Positions 26,152 through 36,080 are shown, counted from the first letter of the stretch. The stretch is DNA of 64,000 nucleotides from Schaalia sp. 19OD2882 (GCF_018986735.1 NZ_CP065521.1:682001-746000), one strand, 5' to 3'. The notes: a model not told the origin generated them from the sequence alone. A program made the numbers and translations.

Positions 26152-26847
26152 TCAGTCGCGTGCGTGATCGGCCAGATCCAGGCGCGTTTGCGTCATGTGC
26201 GAACGCATCGCGTCCTTGGCGCGTTCCTCGTCCCCGTCGGCGATTGCGTCGAGGATCTCCCGGTGGTGCGTCTGCGCACGGGTGCGGACGTCCTCATGGG
26301 AGGAGGTCACCCAACGCGATGTGCGCAGGACCTGCGTCAAAGGCGTCATGATCGCCGTGATGAAGGGGTTTCCGCTGGCGTTCATGATCGCCCTGTGGAA
26401 GGCGATGTCCGCATCGACCACGTGCTGGACGTCGCCGGCGGTGCTCGCCTCGTCCAGGCGGGCGATGAGTTCGCGCAGCTCCTCCACATCCTCCTCACTG
26501 CGGTTGCGGGCGGCAAGGCCGGCGGAGCCCACCTCCACCATCCGCCGCAACTCGACCAGCTTCAAACCGACCTCGCGCTCGGAAGAAGTGCGCAGTGTCA
26601 TCTCGATGAGCGTGGCCAAGTCCGTCCACTCCGACTGGGGCGCCAGATAGGTGCCGCGTCCTTGACGCACGCGCAGGACGCCCCTTTCGCGCAGGATTTT
26701 CACGGCTTCGCGCACGGTGAGACGGGAGACCTCCAAATCCGTGGCCAAGTCCACCTCGTTGGGAAGGGCGGCATCCAGGGCGTAGGTTCCATCCGCCACG
26801 CGGTCCAGGATCGCGTCGACCGTCCGAGCCACAAGGTCCCTGCTCAT
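26152..26847 (-). CDS. GntR family regulator, FadR subfamily
   Basis: 231 residues. The N-terminal winged helix reads LPNEVDLATDLEVSRLTVREAVKILRERGVLRVRQGRGTYL. The FCD effector domain (about 85-225) has the metal/ligand-binding residues in DIAFHRAIMNASGN and THHREILDAI. FadR-type FCD regulators usually sense a carboxylic acid, consistent with control of the adjoining sugar-acid genes. ATG at 26847 has GGAGGAGG upstream. It lies upstream on the same strand as the operon and is divergent from the ferritin-like gene. Confidence 0.9.
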   Translation of the reverse strand: MSRDLVARTVDAILDRVADGTYALDAALPNEVDLATDLEVSRLTVREAVKILRERGVLRVRQGRGTYLAPQSEWTDLATLIEMTLRTSSEREVGLKLVELRRMVEVGSAGLAARNRSEEDVEELRELIARLDEASTAGDVQHVVDADIAFHRAIMNASGNPFITAIMTPLTQVLRTSRWVTSSHEDVRTRAQTHHREILDAIADGDEERAKDAMRSHMTQTRLDLADHARD

Positions 26848-26942
26848 TCGTGCCTCCTCCGTTCCGACGATTCTCACACACGCACCGGTCGGCACGTGCC
26901 GCAGGGCCCCGGCGGCACATGCATCGAACTACGCTGGAGCAC

Positions 26943-27572
26943 ATGACACGCACCTACGAACCCGTGGAAGCCGCCGACGCCGAGGTCGTCGGCCTGTTGG
27001 CGAATTCCGCACTGGCAGTCATGACTCGCCTTGCCAAGGACGGCGACCAGGCGCCCTCGATCACCGCCCATGTGGCGCACGCGCGCATGAGCGCCCGCGC
27101 CTTTCGACATTTCGAGGAGATCGAGCTGTGGGCCCAGCACCGCGGACTGGATCTGCTGGAGGTCGCCGGTCGTTTCGAAGACCTCTTCGACGACCTCGAC
27201 GCCAGGACGCGTCCGGCCCGCTGGTCCGAACGCAGCGTGAAGACCTACGTCACCGTCGGCATCTTCGGTGACCTGCTCAACGAGGTCACCCGCGCCCACG
27301 GCCTCTTCGCCGACCACGACACCGACTGGGACCTGGGGCAGGGCGAGTGGGCCATGGAGCACCTGCAACCGACGATCGCGCAGGACCCGCAGGTGGCGGC
27401 GCGACTGTCCCTGTGGGCGCGGCGGGTTGCCGGCGAGGTCCTCGGGTTGGTCCGGTCGACCCTGTTCACCCATCCCGCGCTGCTCAGCGACCCCGACGAG
27501 GTCGACGCCGTCGTCGAAAAGGTGACGAAGTGCCACGGCCAACGCATGGCGGACCTGGGGCTGCAGGCCTGA
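26943..27572 (+). CDS. Ferritin-like fold protein (tRNA hydroxylase-like, actinobacterial)
   Basis: 209 residues, almost all helical. Candidate di-iron or degenerate ligands are in HVAHARMSARAFRHFEEIELW (about 39-60) and in a later EWAMEHL helix. The family is conserved in actinobacteria beside DUF3107 and rhlE-like genes (Rv3210c in M. tuberculosis, recalled). No activity is established. ATG at 26943 follows TACGCT and seven bases, a leaderless arrangement. It ends 41 bases before the convergent DUF3107 gene. Confidence 0.8.
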   Translation: MTRTYEPVEAADAEVVGLLANSALAVMTRLAKDGDQAPSITAHVAHARMSARAFRHFEEIELWAQHRGLDLLEVAGRFEDLFDDLDARTRPARWSERSVKTYVTVGIFGDLLNEVTRAHGLFADHDTDWDLGQGEWAMEHLQPTIAQDPQVAARLSLWARRVAGEVLGLVRSTLFTHPALLSDPDEVDAVVEKVTKCHGQRMADLGLQA

Positions 27573-27613
27573 GAGCGCGGGTCCTGGTCGCTCCTGAGGG
27601 CGAACCGGGGGGC

Positions 27614-27841
27614 TCAGTCGACGGAGAAACCGACGCGCTGAGGCTTCTCGCTGACGACCTGGACGAATCCGAGGGCCGAGGACGGGACCAGCACGCGGTC
27701 ACCGTTGGTGTCGGTGAACTGGACCGGGGTGCCCGCACGCACGGCCTGGTCGACCGAGGCGAAGAACCGGTCGGCGTCGAGTTCCAGGTCCACGGTGAGT
27801 TCACGGGCGATGTCGCGCACGCCGATGACGACGGTGATCAT
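27614..27841 (-). CDS. DUF3107 family small protein
   Basis: 75 residues, the usual length. It starts MITVVIGVRDIARELTVDLE and keeps the family pattern of two strands, a short helix with the acidic LELDAD, then LVPSSALGFVQV and a conserved C-terminal RVGF. It is soluble, with function unknown. AAGGAG lies seven bases upstream of the ATG. Its homologue in mycobacteria (TB9.4/Rv3208A, recalled) is in the same neighbourhood as the ferritin-like and AdnAB genes. Confidence 0.92.
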   Translation of the reverse strand: MITVVIGVRDIARELTVDLELDADRFFASVDQAVRAGTPVQFTDTNGDRVLVPSSALGFVQVVSEKPQRVGFSVD

Positions 27842-27938
27842 GCAGGTCTCCTTCTTTTCGGGTGCTCCAGGCGCCCGGGGGTCATGACATCCATTATGGG
27901 TGGACGCAGACGTGGGTGGCCTCTGGGATCATTCAGTC

Positions 27939-30900
27939 ATGAGCGAACGACGGGCTGGGACACTGCCGGATCTGCACAGGGCAGGGCGAAAGGTCGAACT
28001 CGACACGGCACAGTCCCATGCGGTGGAACTTGCCCGTGACCACGACATGGTGGTTCGTGGCGCGCCGGGTTCGGGTCGCACAACCTGCGCCCTGGCCACC
28101 GCGCGCGAGGCCCTGGCACGCGGAGGTGACGTCCTCGTCCTGGTTCCGGACCGTGTGCGGGCCGACCGCCTCATGCCCCTCGTCCAGGAGATGGCGCCGG
28201 ATCTGGTGCGGCCCGTGCGCACTCCGGCCGCTTTCGCCTACCACGTCGTCGACACCTGGAGGCGAGTGCGCACCGATCCCCTGGGCCCCCTCCAACTGGT
28301 CACCGGCGCCCGGCAAGAAGAACTCCTCGGGCGTCTGCTCGTGACCACGGACGCTCCTTGGCCGGATTCGATCAGTCCCGGGCTGCGCGCACTTCCGGCC
28401 TTTCGAGCACAGGTGAGGAACCTCTTCGCGCGCGCGGGAGAAGCCGGCATCGACGGGCTCGAACTGGCCCGCCTGGGCGCCCAACTGGACATACCCGTCT
28501 GGCAGGGCGCCGGACACCTCCTTCACGAATGGGAGCACGGAGAAGGATTCGACGTCACCACTCGCACTTCGATGCAGGCCGACCTCTCACGCATCCAACA
28601 CCTCGCCGCCACACTGCTCACCCACTGGCAGGAGCGGGCCGACGGCGCAGGCGTCACGGCGCCACCCCCCCTTCCGCACACGGTCGTCGTCGACGACCTT
28701 CAGGACTGCACGGCCTCCACCGTCGAGCTGTTGGCAGCATGTGCCGGGGCAGGGGCCCGCGTGGTGGCCTTCTCGGACCCGGACGTGGCCGTCGCCTCCT
28801 ACCGTGGCGGCCAGCCCCACCTGGATGGACGTCTGGCCGAACGCTTGGGTGTCGACATCGTGGACCTGGGGCAGGTCCACCGAGGTGGCCCGCTTCTGCG
28901 CGACCTGGTCCGAAGGACGGTCTCACGCATCGGCCAGTCGGGGCCGGCAGGGCGCCGCACGGTCGGCGTCCACACACCACAGGCGCCGCAGGTGGGCGGC
29001 GTGCGGACCGACACCACCCCCGCCGCAGACCGTGCCTCCGACACAAGTGCCCCGCCGGAGGAGGTGCGCACTCACCTGGCGGCCTCGGCCGCCCAACTCG
29101 GTGCCCTCACCGCTCGCCTCCTGCGCGCCCACCACCTGCACGAAGGGATCCCGTGGGACCAGCAGGCCGTCATCGTCCGATCCGCCTCCCGAGTCCTGGA
29201 AACCAGGCGTCACCTGCGCAGGGCGGGGGTGCCCCTGGCCGGCAGGAGGCAGGCCCACGTCTTTTCCGCACAGCCCGTCACCCGCGTCCTCCTTGCCCTC
29301 CTGCACGAGGCCGACCAGGGGGAGGACCCGACGGTCACGACGGAGAGGGCGCACATGCTGCTCGACTCCGCCTACCTGGACGCCGACTCTTTGGACCTGC
29401 AGCGCGCCCTGTCCACTCTCAACGCCGACAGGGGCGTCGGGGTGGCTCGACCTGTCGGCCTCGTCGACCTGTTGGAGGCTCCTGACCTGATCGAAGGGCT
29501 CGGCGACCAAGACCTCCGCGAGGCCCTCACTCGCGCGGCAAGCATGTGGCGCCTGGGATCCGAGGTCGCCCACTCCAGCCCCTCGCAGGCCCTGTGGGCC
29601 CTGTGGGACGCCGCAGGAGTCGCCCAGTCCTGGCGAGAACAGGCCGTGAAGGGGGGCGGGGACTGCGACCTCTTCGACGACAGACTCGACGCCGTCCTCG
29701 CCCTCTTCCGCGTGGCGGACGTGTGGGAACAACGCCACCTTGGTGGTGACGCCCTTGCCTTCGCCACCGACCTGCTGGCCGAGACCCTGCCCGTGGACAC
29801 CCTGGGCGCCGTCGGACGCCGCCCACCCGGGGTGGACGTCCTCACGCCCGCGCAGGCGGCGGGGCGGCAGTGGGAGGTCGTGTGCGTGCTCGGAATCCAG
29901 GACGGCACCTGGCCCGACCTGCGACTGCGTGACCGGCTGCTGCGCACCGACATCCTCACTGACCTGGTCGCAGGACGCCTCCCGCAGGACCAGGACGGCA
30001 ATGTCATCGTGCCGGAGGACGCCAGGGCCGCACGCAAAGCCGTCCTCGACGACGAAACCCGCCTCTTCGCCGCAGCGATCTCCCGCTCGACCAGAGTCCT
30101 CCACCTAGGGGCCGTCCTGTCCGAGGACCAGGCACCATCACCCTTCCTCGACCTCGTCCCGGGCTTTCGTGGGGACGCGCTGGATGACCTGCAGGTCGAC
30201 GAAGTCCCGCCACCCCTGGACCTGGCCGGACACGTCGGCGCCCTTCGCCACATCGCCGCATCCGAGGAGTCCGGCCCCCGCAGTGAGCGCGCCCTGACCC
30301 TGCTCGCCCTGCTCGCACGTGAAGGCGTGAGCGCCGCAGACCCCCGCACGTGGACGGGCGCCGGAGGAATCTCCTCCGCCGAAGCCACATGCAGCACGGC
30401 GGAAGTCGTCGTCTCGCCCTCGTCCTTCGAAAAGGTCCGCGAGAACCCCATGGCCTGGTTCCTCTCCTCCATCGGCGCGAGCGAAGCACCGGGGCAGGCG
30501 CAGACCCTTGGATCACTGGTCCATGCTCTGGCCGAGGCCCACCCCCACGGCGGAGGCCAGCGGATCCTCGCCGCCCTGGAGGAACACCTGCCGGAACTCG
30601 ATGTCGACCCGGACACGGAAAACGGGCGCCGCGTGCACGAGCACGCCCGTGAGGTGGTGGCGGCCCTGGCCTCCTACCTCGATGCCACAGATTCTCATGC
30701 GCAGGTCGAGGTCGAGGTCCCCTTCGACGTCACTGTCGCCGGAGTGCGCATCCGCGGGAGGATCGACCGCCTGGAGAAGGTCGGGGAGGGCTGGCGGATC
30801 ATCGACTTCAAGACCGCCAAGAAGGGCAACAAGAAGAGCGCGGTCCCCGTGCCCGACAACCCGCAGTTGGCCCTGTACCAACTGGCCCTGACCGCCATGG

Positions 30901-31127
30901 GGCGCATGTGCGTGGGTGCCGAACTCAAGTACTTGGGTCATGGTGACGTGCGCACCGCCGTGCAGATGCCGCTGGACCCGGAGCGCACCGAGTACTGGAT
31001 CGGCGAGCTGCAGGCGGTCGCCGACATCATGCGCGGCCCCACCTATGCCGCCATCCCCTCCACCGACTTCCGGCCGCGCGGCGGCACCGACCTCATCGAG
31101 TCCTTGGCCGTCAGGAGCATCGAATGA
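27939..31127 (+). CDS. adnA: AdnA-like UvrD-family helicase-nuclease subunit
   Basis: 1062 residues. The N-terminal SF1 helicase half contains a P-loop GAPGSGRTT (41-49), in which the usual lysine is arginine. Weaker helicase motifs follow. The C-terminal RecB-like nuclease domain has GRIDRLEKVGEGWRIIDFKT (catalytic Asp/Lys near 953-957). In mycobacteria AdnA pairs with AdnB for end resection of double-strand breaks, and the AdnA motor is the weaker one; the Lys-to-Arg change agrees with that. ATG at 27939 follows GATCAT and six bases and lacks a ribosome binding site. The stop overlaps the adnB start (ATGA). Confidence 0.88.
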   Translation: MSERRAGTLPDLHRAGRKVELDTAQSHAVELARDHDMVVRGAPGSGRTTCALATAREALARGGDVLVLVPDRVRADRLMPLVQEMAPDLVRPVRTPAAFAYHVVDTWRRVRTDPLGPLQLVTGARQEELLGRLLVTTDAPWPDSISPGLRALPAFRAQVRNLFARAGEAGIDGLELARLGAQLDIPVWQGAGHLLHEWEHGEGFDVTTRTSMQADLSRIQHLAATLLTHWQERADGAGVTAPPPLPHTVVVDDLQDCTASTVELLAACAGAGARVVAFSDPDVAVASYRGGQPHLDGRLAERLGVDIVDLGQVHRGGPLLRDLVRRTVSRIGQSGPAGRRTVGVHTPQAPQVGGVRTDTTPAADRASDTSAPPEEVRTHLAASAAQLGALTARLLRAHHLHEGIPWDQQAVIVRSASRVLETRRHLRRAGVPLAGRRQAHVFSAQPVTRVLLALLHEADQGEDPTVTTERAHMLLDSAYLDADSLDLQRALSTLNADRGVGVARPVGLVDLLEAPDLIEGLGDQDLREALTRAASMWRLGSEVAHSSPSQALWALWDAAGVAQSWREQAVKGGGDCDLFDDRLDAVLALFRVADVWEQRHLGGDALAFATDLLAETLPVDTLGAVGRRPPGVDVLTPAQAAGRQWEVVCVLGIQDGTWPDLRLRDRLLRTDILTDLVAGRLPQDQDGNVIVPEDARAARKAVLDDETRLFAAAISRSTRVLHLGAVLSEDQAPSPFLDLVPGFRGDALDDLQVDEVPPPLDLAGHVGALRHIAASEESGPRSERALTLLALLAREGVSAADPRTWTGAGGISSAEATCSTAEVVVSPSSFEKVRENPMAWFLSSIGASEAPGQAQTLGSLVHALAEAHPHGGGQRILAALEEHLPELDVDPDTENGRRVHEHAREVVAALASYLDATDSHAQVEVEVPFDVTVAGVRIRGRIDRLEKVGEGWRIIDFKTAKKGNKKSAVPVPDNPQLALYQLALTAMGRMCVGAELKYLGHGDVRTAVQMPLDPERTEYWIGELQAVADIMRGPTYAAIPSTDFRPRGGTDLIESLAVRSIE

Positions 31128-34100
31128 CCCTCACGCACCACCTGTCCCTGACCCCTGAAGGAGTCCTGGTCGCCGACCCGAATCTCGACGCGGCCTCCGT
31201 CCTTGCCCTGGCCACCCCCGATGGTCGCGCGGTGCTGACCCCCACACCCGAACAGGCCGCCATCGTCGAGTTCCCACCCGAGCCGCTCCTCGTAGTCGCA
31301 GGTGCGGGCGCCGGCAAAACCGCCACCATGTCGATGCGGGTCCTGTGGCTGGTCGCCAACCGCGGATTCGACCCACGCAGCATCCTCGGCCTGACCTTCT
31401 CACGCAAGTCCGCGGGGGAACTCGGCGCGAAGATGCGCCAGGACCTGCAGGTCCTGGCAGGGCATCTGGGTGGCACCCTCGACGGGGAGCCCACGGCCCT
31501 GACCTACAACTCCTTCGCCCAGAGGATCGTCCTCGAACACGGGATGCACATCGGATTGGACCCCGACTTGAGCCTCATCGGCCGCGCCCGCGCCGTGAAA
31601 CTCATGACCGAGGTCATCGACAGGTGGCCCACCGCCCTGCCACGTGAGGTCGCCCTGTCCACGTGGGTCAAGGACGCCCTGGCAATGGCGGGGCACGTCG
31701 GAGAACACGACATGAGCCTCGACCAGGCGCGCGAGGCCCTGATCGCCCTCGGGCAGGACCTTGCCGAGATCGGCTCACCGACCGCCGACCTGCGTGACGC
31801 GCTTGCCGCCAACGAGGCGCGTCTGCTGCTGCTCGACCTCGTCGAGGAGTTCGACCGGCGCAAGCGCGCCATGGGCGTCATCGACTACTCCGACCAGTTG
31901 GTCCTTGCCACTCGGATCGTCACCTCCACGCCCGAGGTCGTCTCCCAGTTGCGTGAAGAGCACCGTGCGGTGCTTCTCGACGAGTTCCAGGACACCTCGG
32001 TCATCCAGATGAACCTGCTGTCCACTCTCTTCCACGACCACCCGGTCACCGCCGTGGGCGACCCGAACCAGGCGATCTACGGGTGGCGCGGAGCCTCGGC
32101 CTCGTCACTGGAGTCCTTCCTGCAACGTTTCACCACGGTGGGCGACGTGCGCCCCGACCAGACGCGGACCCTGTCCACCGCCTGGCGCAACGACCGCAGG
32201 ATCCTTGTCGCCGCCAACGCGGTCGCACAACCGCTGCGTGCCCACTCGGTCCGCGCGAAGTCACCGCTCCTGCGGCCCAGACCCGGCGCCGGAACCGGGC
32301 ACGTCGAGGTCGCCCACGTCGCTGACCGCGCTGCGCAGATGAACACCGTCGTCGACTTCGTGCAGCGCACGCGGCATCAGGAGGGGGGACGTCGGAGCAC
32401 CTGCGCGATCCTGTGTCGCCGACGCAGGGACTTCCCCGATGTGGAGCGTGCACTGCGAGAGGCCGGCATACCCACCCACATCTGCGACCTCGGCGGACTG
32501 CTCGCCCAACCGGCGGTTGCCGACGTCCGCGCGGCCCTTGAGCTCGCGCAGGACCCGTCCGCCGCCCAGTGGCTGCCGAGACTCCTGGTGGCCATGGACC
32601 TCGGCACGGCGGACATGGCACTGCTCGGCAAATGGGCGCGCCAGCAGGCGCGAAGCTCCGCAGAAGCGGCGGGCGTCGGGGCGAAGGGGGCGGCTCATCC
32701 GACGACGATCCTGCTCAGCGCTGTCGACGACCCGCCCGAGGCCGGGTGGAGACCCCGGGGCAGTGACGGCCCCCGCTTCAGCAGGGCCGCCCATGAACGA
32801 GTGAGCCTGCTCGCCCGCCGCCTACGCGCGGTACGGGCCGGCCTCGGCCGTGGGGTCGTCGACCAGGTCGAACGCACGATCGGGATCCTCGGCCTGGTCG
32901 AGGACCTCATTGCCGACCCACTGTCCAACAGTGGCCGTGAATCCCTTGACGCCCTGGTCGACGTGGCCCTCACCTACGAGGCCGAGGTCCCCGGCGCCGA
33001 CATGCGCGGATTCCTCCAGTGGTTGGCTGTGGCCGAAGCCGAGGAGGACGGTCTTGCCCGCCCCGTCGACTCACCCGCGCCAGGAGCCGTTGACATCCTC
33101 ACCGTCCACTCCGCCAAGGGCCTCGAATGGGATTCCGTGGCGGTGGTGTCCATGGGGGATTCGATATTCCCCAGCCATTCCTCCAAGCCCGTCGACTGGC
33201 GCAGCGACCCCGCGCCGTCGAGTGGATGGCTCAAGGCGCGCTCGGAACTGCCCTACCCGATCCGTGGGGATGCGGCTGACCTGCCCGAACTGGTCGAAGG
33301 CCTGGGGGAGGTCATTTCCTTGTCCGAACACTTCCACGGACTCATGGCCGAGGCCACCTCCTCCCGTTCGACGCCGACCTCCCTTTTCAACAGACACGTG
33401 CGCGAGGTGGCCAGAGCGGCCTTCGGCGCCCACGCCGAACGCGAAGAACGCCGACTCGCCTATGTGGCGTTGACACGGGCGCGTCACGACATGCTGCTCG
33501 TCGGCTCGTGGGTGGACTTCTCCACCACGCCGAAGTTCCCCTCCCGCTACCTCATGGAGGCCCGCGCCGCGCTGCACGCCCTCTTCACAGGTCAGACAGA
33601 CCTCGTGGGAGGGTCGGACCCTGCCTGCCGAGGGGATTGCACGGGCCCGGAGGAGTCGGCCGACCGGATGTGCGCTGCCGAGGAGAGGCACTCCGATGAC
33701 CCGGCCTCGTCAGCTGCTGTGGGGGACCTGGACGCCGCGAGTCGGGCGCGTGAGATCGACGCCCTGGACGCCGCCGTCCAGGCCGTCCCCACCGACGAGC
33801 AGATCGCCGAAATGGCTGTCGACGACGACCCGGTCATCCATCCCCTGCCCGAAGGCCCCTCCAGGCGGCGGGTCCGACTCAGCGCGGAGCGACTGGAGAC
33901 GCTGCGCGCATCGATGCGCACCGATCGGGACGTCCTGGCCGAATTGGAGGACCTCGACGCCGAGCCGCTGGTGCGCGACACGATCGCCCTGGTGGAGGAG
34001 CGTCGCCTGCACGCAGAAGGACATGCGGCCCGGCAGGTCGAAGTCGACCGACTTGCCGCCACCTCCGTCAACGATCTCATGAGCGCGCCGGAGGACTTCG

Positions 34101-34696
34101 CGGCACACTTGCGACGCCCCTTGCCCGTCCAGCCGCGCGCCTCATCCATGCTCGGCTCACTTCTCCACCAGTGGATCGAAGGAGAATTGCGGGTCTCCAC
34201 CGGCACCCTGTGGGACGTGGAGGTGCCGGGCGTGGAGGCCCTGGGGCCGAGGGAGCGTCGCCGCCTGGCAACCATGCAGGACAACTTCCGGCACCTGGAT
34301 CTGCTGCGCACACACGAAGTCGTTGCCGTCGAGGAACCCTTCGCGGTGGACGTGGGCGGGGTCTCGGTCCAAGGACGCATCGACGCGGTGCTTCGCGGCA
34401 GGGACGGCCGCGACGTCGTGGTCGACTGGAAATCGGGACGCGTGGTCGGACCCGGCTCGGACCCGAAGGACATCGCCTACTACGCCACGCAGCTCAGGCT
34501 CTACCGGCGCGCCCGTGCCCGGCGCTGCGGGAAGGCTGAAGACGAGGTCGGGACCGCGGTGGTCTTCCTCGAGGAGCCGGCAACCTTCACCGTGGAGGAG
34601 CTGTTGTCGATGCTGGCACGACGCGGGGTCGCGGCGCCGACAGACTTGGATCGGGCAGTGGGAGCCGGCCTCGACGCGGCCCACCTGCGCCTGTGA
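31124..34696 (+). CDS. adnB: AdnB-like UvrD-family helicase-nuclease subunit
   Basis: 1190 residues. The motor is complete. Walker A is AGAGAGKTA (59-67), motif II is VLLDEFQDTSVIQ, motif III is GDPNQAIYGWRGAS, and motif V/VI regions are VDILTVHSAKGLEWD and RLAYVALTRARHDMLL. The C-terminal RecB-type nuclease has GRIDAVLRGRDGRDVVVDWKSG (Asp/Lys near 1100-1102). An acidic linker (about 830-930) separates the motor from the nuclease. It is translationally coupled to adnA, as expected for subunits of one heterodimer acting in DNA double-strand break repair. Confidence 0.9.
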   Translation: MTLTHHLSLTPEGVLVADPNLDAASVLALATPDGRAVLTPTPEQAAIVEFPPEPLLVVAGAGAGKTATMSMRVLWLVANRGFDPRSILGLTFSRKSAGELGAKMRQDLQVLAGHLGGTLDGEPTALTYNSFAQRIVLEHGMHIGLDPDLSLIGRARAVKLMTEVIDRWPTALPREVALSTWVKDALAMAGHVGEHDMSLDQAREALIALGQDLAEIGSPTADLRDALAANEARLLLLDLVEEFDRRKRAMGVIDYSDQLVLATRIVTSTPEVVSQLREEHRAVLLDEFQDTSVIQMNLLSTLFHDHPVTAVGDPNQAIYGWRGASASSLESFLQRFTTVGDVRPDQTRTLSTAWRNDRRILVAANAVAQPLRAHSVRAKSPLLRPRPGAGTGHVEVAHVADRAAQMNTVVDFVQRTRHQEGGRRSTCAILCRRRRDFPDVERALREAGIPTHICDLGGLLAQPAVADVRAALELAQDPSAAQWLPRLLVAMDLGTADMALLGKWARQQARSSAEAAGVGAKGAAHPTTILLSAVDDPPEAGWRPRGSDGPRFSRAAHERVSLLARRLRAVRAGLGRGVVDQVERTIGILGLVEDLIADPLSNSGRESLDALVDVALTYEAEVPGADMRGFLQWLAVAEAEEDGLARPVDSPAPGAVDILTVHSAKGLEWDSVAVVSMGDSIFPSHSSKPVDWRSDPAPSSGWLKARSELPYPIRGDAADLPELVEGLGEVISLSEHFHGLMAEATSSRSTPTSLFNRHVREVARAAFGAHAEREERRLAYVALTRARHDMLLVGSWVDFSTTPKFPSRYLMEARAALHALFTGQTDLVGGSDPACRGDCTGPEESADRMCAAEERHSDDPASSAAVGDLDAASRAREIDALDAAVQAVPTDEQIAEMAVDDDPVIHPLPEGPSRRRVRLSAERLETLRASMRTDRDVLAELEDLDAEPLVRDTIALVEERRLHAEGHAARQVEVDRLAATSVNDLMSAPEDFAAHLRRPLPVQPRASSMLGSLLHQWIEGELRVSTGTLWDVEVPGVEALGPRERRRLATMQDNFRHLDLLRTHEVVAVEEPFAVDVGGVSVQGRIDAVLRGRDGRDVVVDWKSGRVVGPGSDPKDIAYYATQLRLYRRARARRCGKAEDEVGTAVVFLEEPATFTVEELLSMLARRGVAAPTDLDRAVGAGLDAAHLRL

Positions 34697-34745
34697 GCGC
34701 CCGAGTCGGCGGCCTTGGCGAGAAGGCGGGTGAGCGCAGGCGTCG

Positions 34746-36080
34746 TCAGTCCGAGTGCGGCACTTCGGACAGGTCGAGGCGCTCGGTGGGGATCGCATCC
34801 TGAGGGGCGACCTCGGGCCCACCCCCACGCGGGGCGCCGCCCGGCGCCTGCGGCGGGGCCTGGTGCAGCGCCTGCTCCCCATGGGAGCCCTCGGCGCGCA
34901 CAGGTCGACTCCGTACCCGAACCCGAGGCGGCAGCCCCGCCCGCTCACGAGCCGTGGGTCCCGCCACCGTCGCCGCTCCGACGCCCTCGGGAGCCGACGG
35001 CACCGAGCGCCCGCCACCACGGCCTGCACCTCCACGAGGCGCCTCCACGCGTCGGTTCAGAACAGTGGGCACGTCCCCTTCATGCAGGTCGATCGGACCA
35101 CGCAGGTCCTCCTCGGTCAGAGCCGACACGTCATGCGGGTTCGGGCGGCGCGGGACGATGAGGTCATCGCCCACGTCCTGCGAGAGCTCCTGGATCATCG
35201 TGCGGGCATCACGCACGATCTGACGGTCCTGCGCGTGTATCCCGTGCACCAGCCACCGGACCAGGGCCAGCTCCGAGATCAGCTGGGCGCGGGTGAACAG
35301 GTGCAGGTCCGGCCCGTGGCGCTCCATCGAGTAGGCCTCCTGGAACCGGGCCAGGAAATCGTCGCCGGCCTGCGCAAGGACCCAGGAGACGTCCACCGCG
35401 GGGTCGCCCACGTGGGCTCCGTGGAAACCGGTCAGCGCCACGACACTTCCCCGCTCGACCACGACCGCAGTCGACTGCAGGTCACCGTGCACCGGTACGG
35501 CCGCGAAGCGCCACAGGGTCACATCCTCCAGGGCGGCCTCCCACCGGTTCCACAGGTTCGCGGGAATCACCGTGGCCCGGGCCGCCTCGTCCAGCACCGA
35601 CAGGTGCCGCATGCGGCACTCCGGCGCGTCGTAGGAGGGCAGGTCGGCGCCCGTGTAGATCAATGGAGGAAGGTTGTGCAGTGAGGCCAGGGCCTTGGCC
35701 AAGGATGCGGGCAGCATCTGGGAGTCCTCGAAGTCCTCCTCGACCATGGCGCGCCCGCCCAGATCCTTGTGGACCAGGACACGGTCGCCCTCGGGGGTCG
35801 TCGTGGCCCCGGCCGGCCTGGGCACGTCGAAGGGAATGCGCCGGTGGTCCGTGGCCTTGGCCAGGCGGGCCAGGACCGTCTGCTGGGCCTCCATGTCCAA
35901 TCCGCCGACGGTGTCGTGCGGGCAGGTGATCGTCCACCTGTTGCCGGAGGAGTCGACGATTCCCGTGATCGAGACCAGCTCGTCGCTGTGGGCGACAGGG
36001 CGCACGGCGGCCACCTGCAGTCCGGGCACGGCAACCGTGGCCAGTGCGGCGAGTTCCAGGGGAGTCTTCGTGCGTGTCAT
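34746..36080 (-). CDS. Degenerate phosphotransferase (APH-like kinase fold)
   Basis: 444 residues. The kinase-like fold is recognisable (VLVHKDLGGRAMVEED, VPVHGDLQSTAVVV, then LTGFHGAHVGDPAVDVSWVL). The Brenner motif lacks the Asn usually found five residues after the catalytic Asp. The metal-binding Asp of the following motif is replaced by a GFHGA sequence. It may therefore be a pseudokinase or an unusual enzyme. The C-terminal 100 residues are low-complexity, Pro/Gly/Arg-rich. A similar gene commonly accompanies adnAB in actinobacteria. The start is uncertain (ATG 36080 or 36095). Confidence 0.72.
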   Translation of the reverse strand: MTRTKTPLELAALATVAVPGLQVAAVRPVAHSDELVSITGIVDSSGNRWTITCPHDTVGGLDMEAQQTVLARLAKATDHRRIPFDVPRPAGATTTPEGDRVLVHKDLGGRAMVEEDFEDSQMLPASLAKALASLHNLPPLIYTGADLPSYDAPECRMRHLSVLDEAARATVIPANLWNRWEAALEDVTLWRFAAVPVHGDLQSTAVVVERGSVVALTGFHGAHVGDPAVDVSWVLAQAGDDFLARFQEAYSMERHGPDLHLFTRAQLISELALVRWLVHGIHAQDRQIVRDARTMIQELSQDVGDDLIVPRRPNPHDVSALTEEDLRGPIDLHEGDVPTVLNRRVEAPRGGAGRGGGRSVPSAPEGVGAATVAGPTARERAGLPPRVRVRSRPVRAEGSHGEQALHQAPPQAPGGAPRGGGPEVAPQDAIPTERLDLSEVPHSD

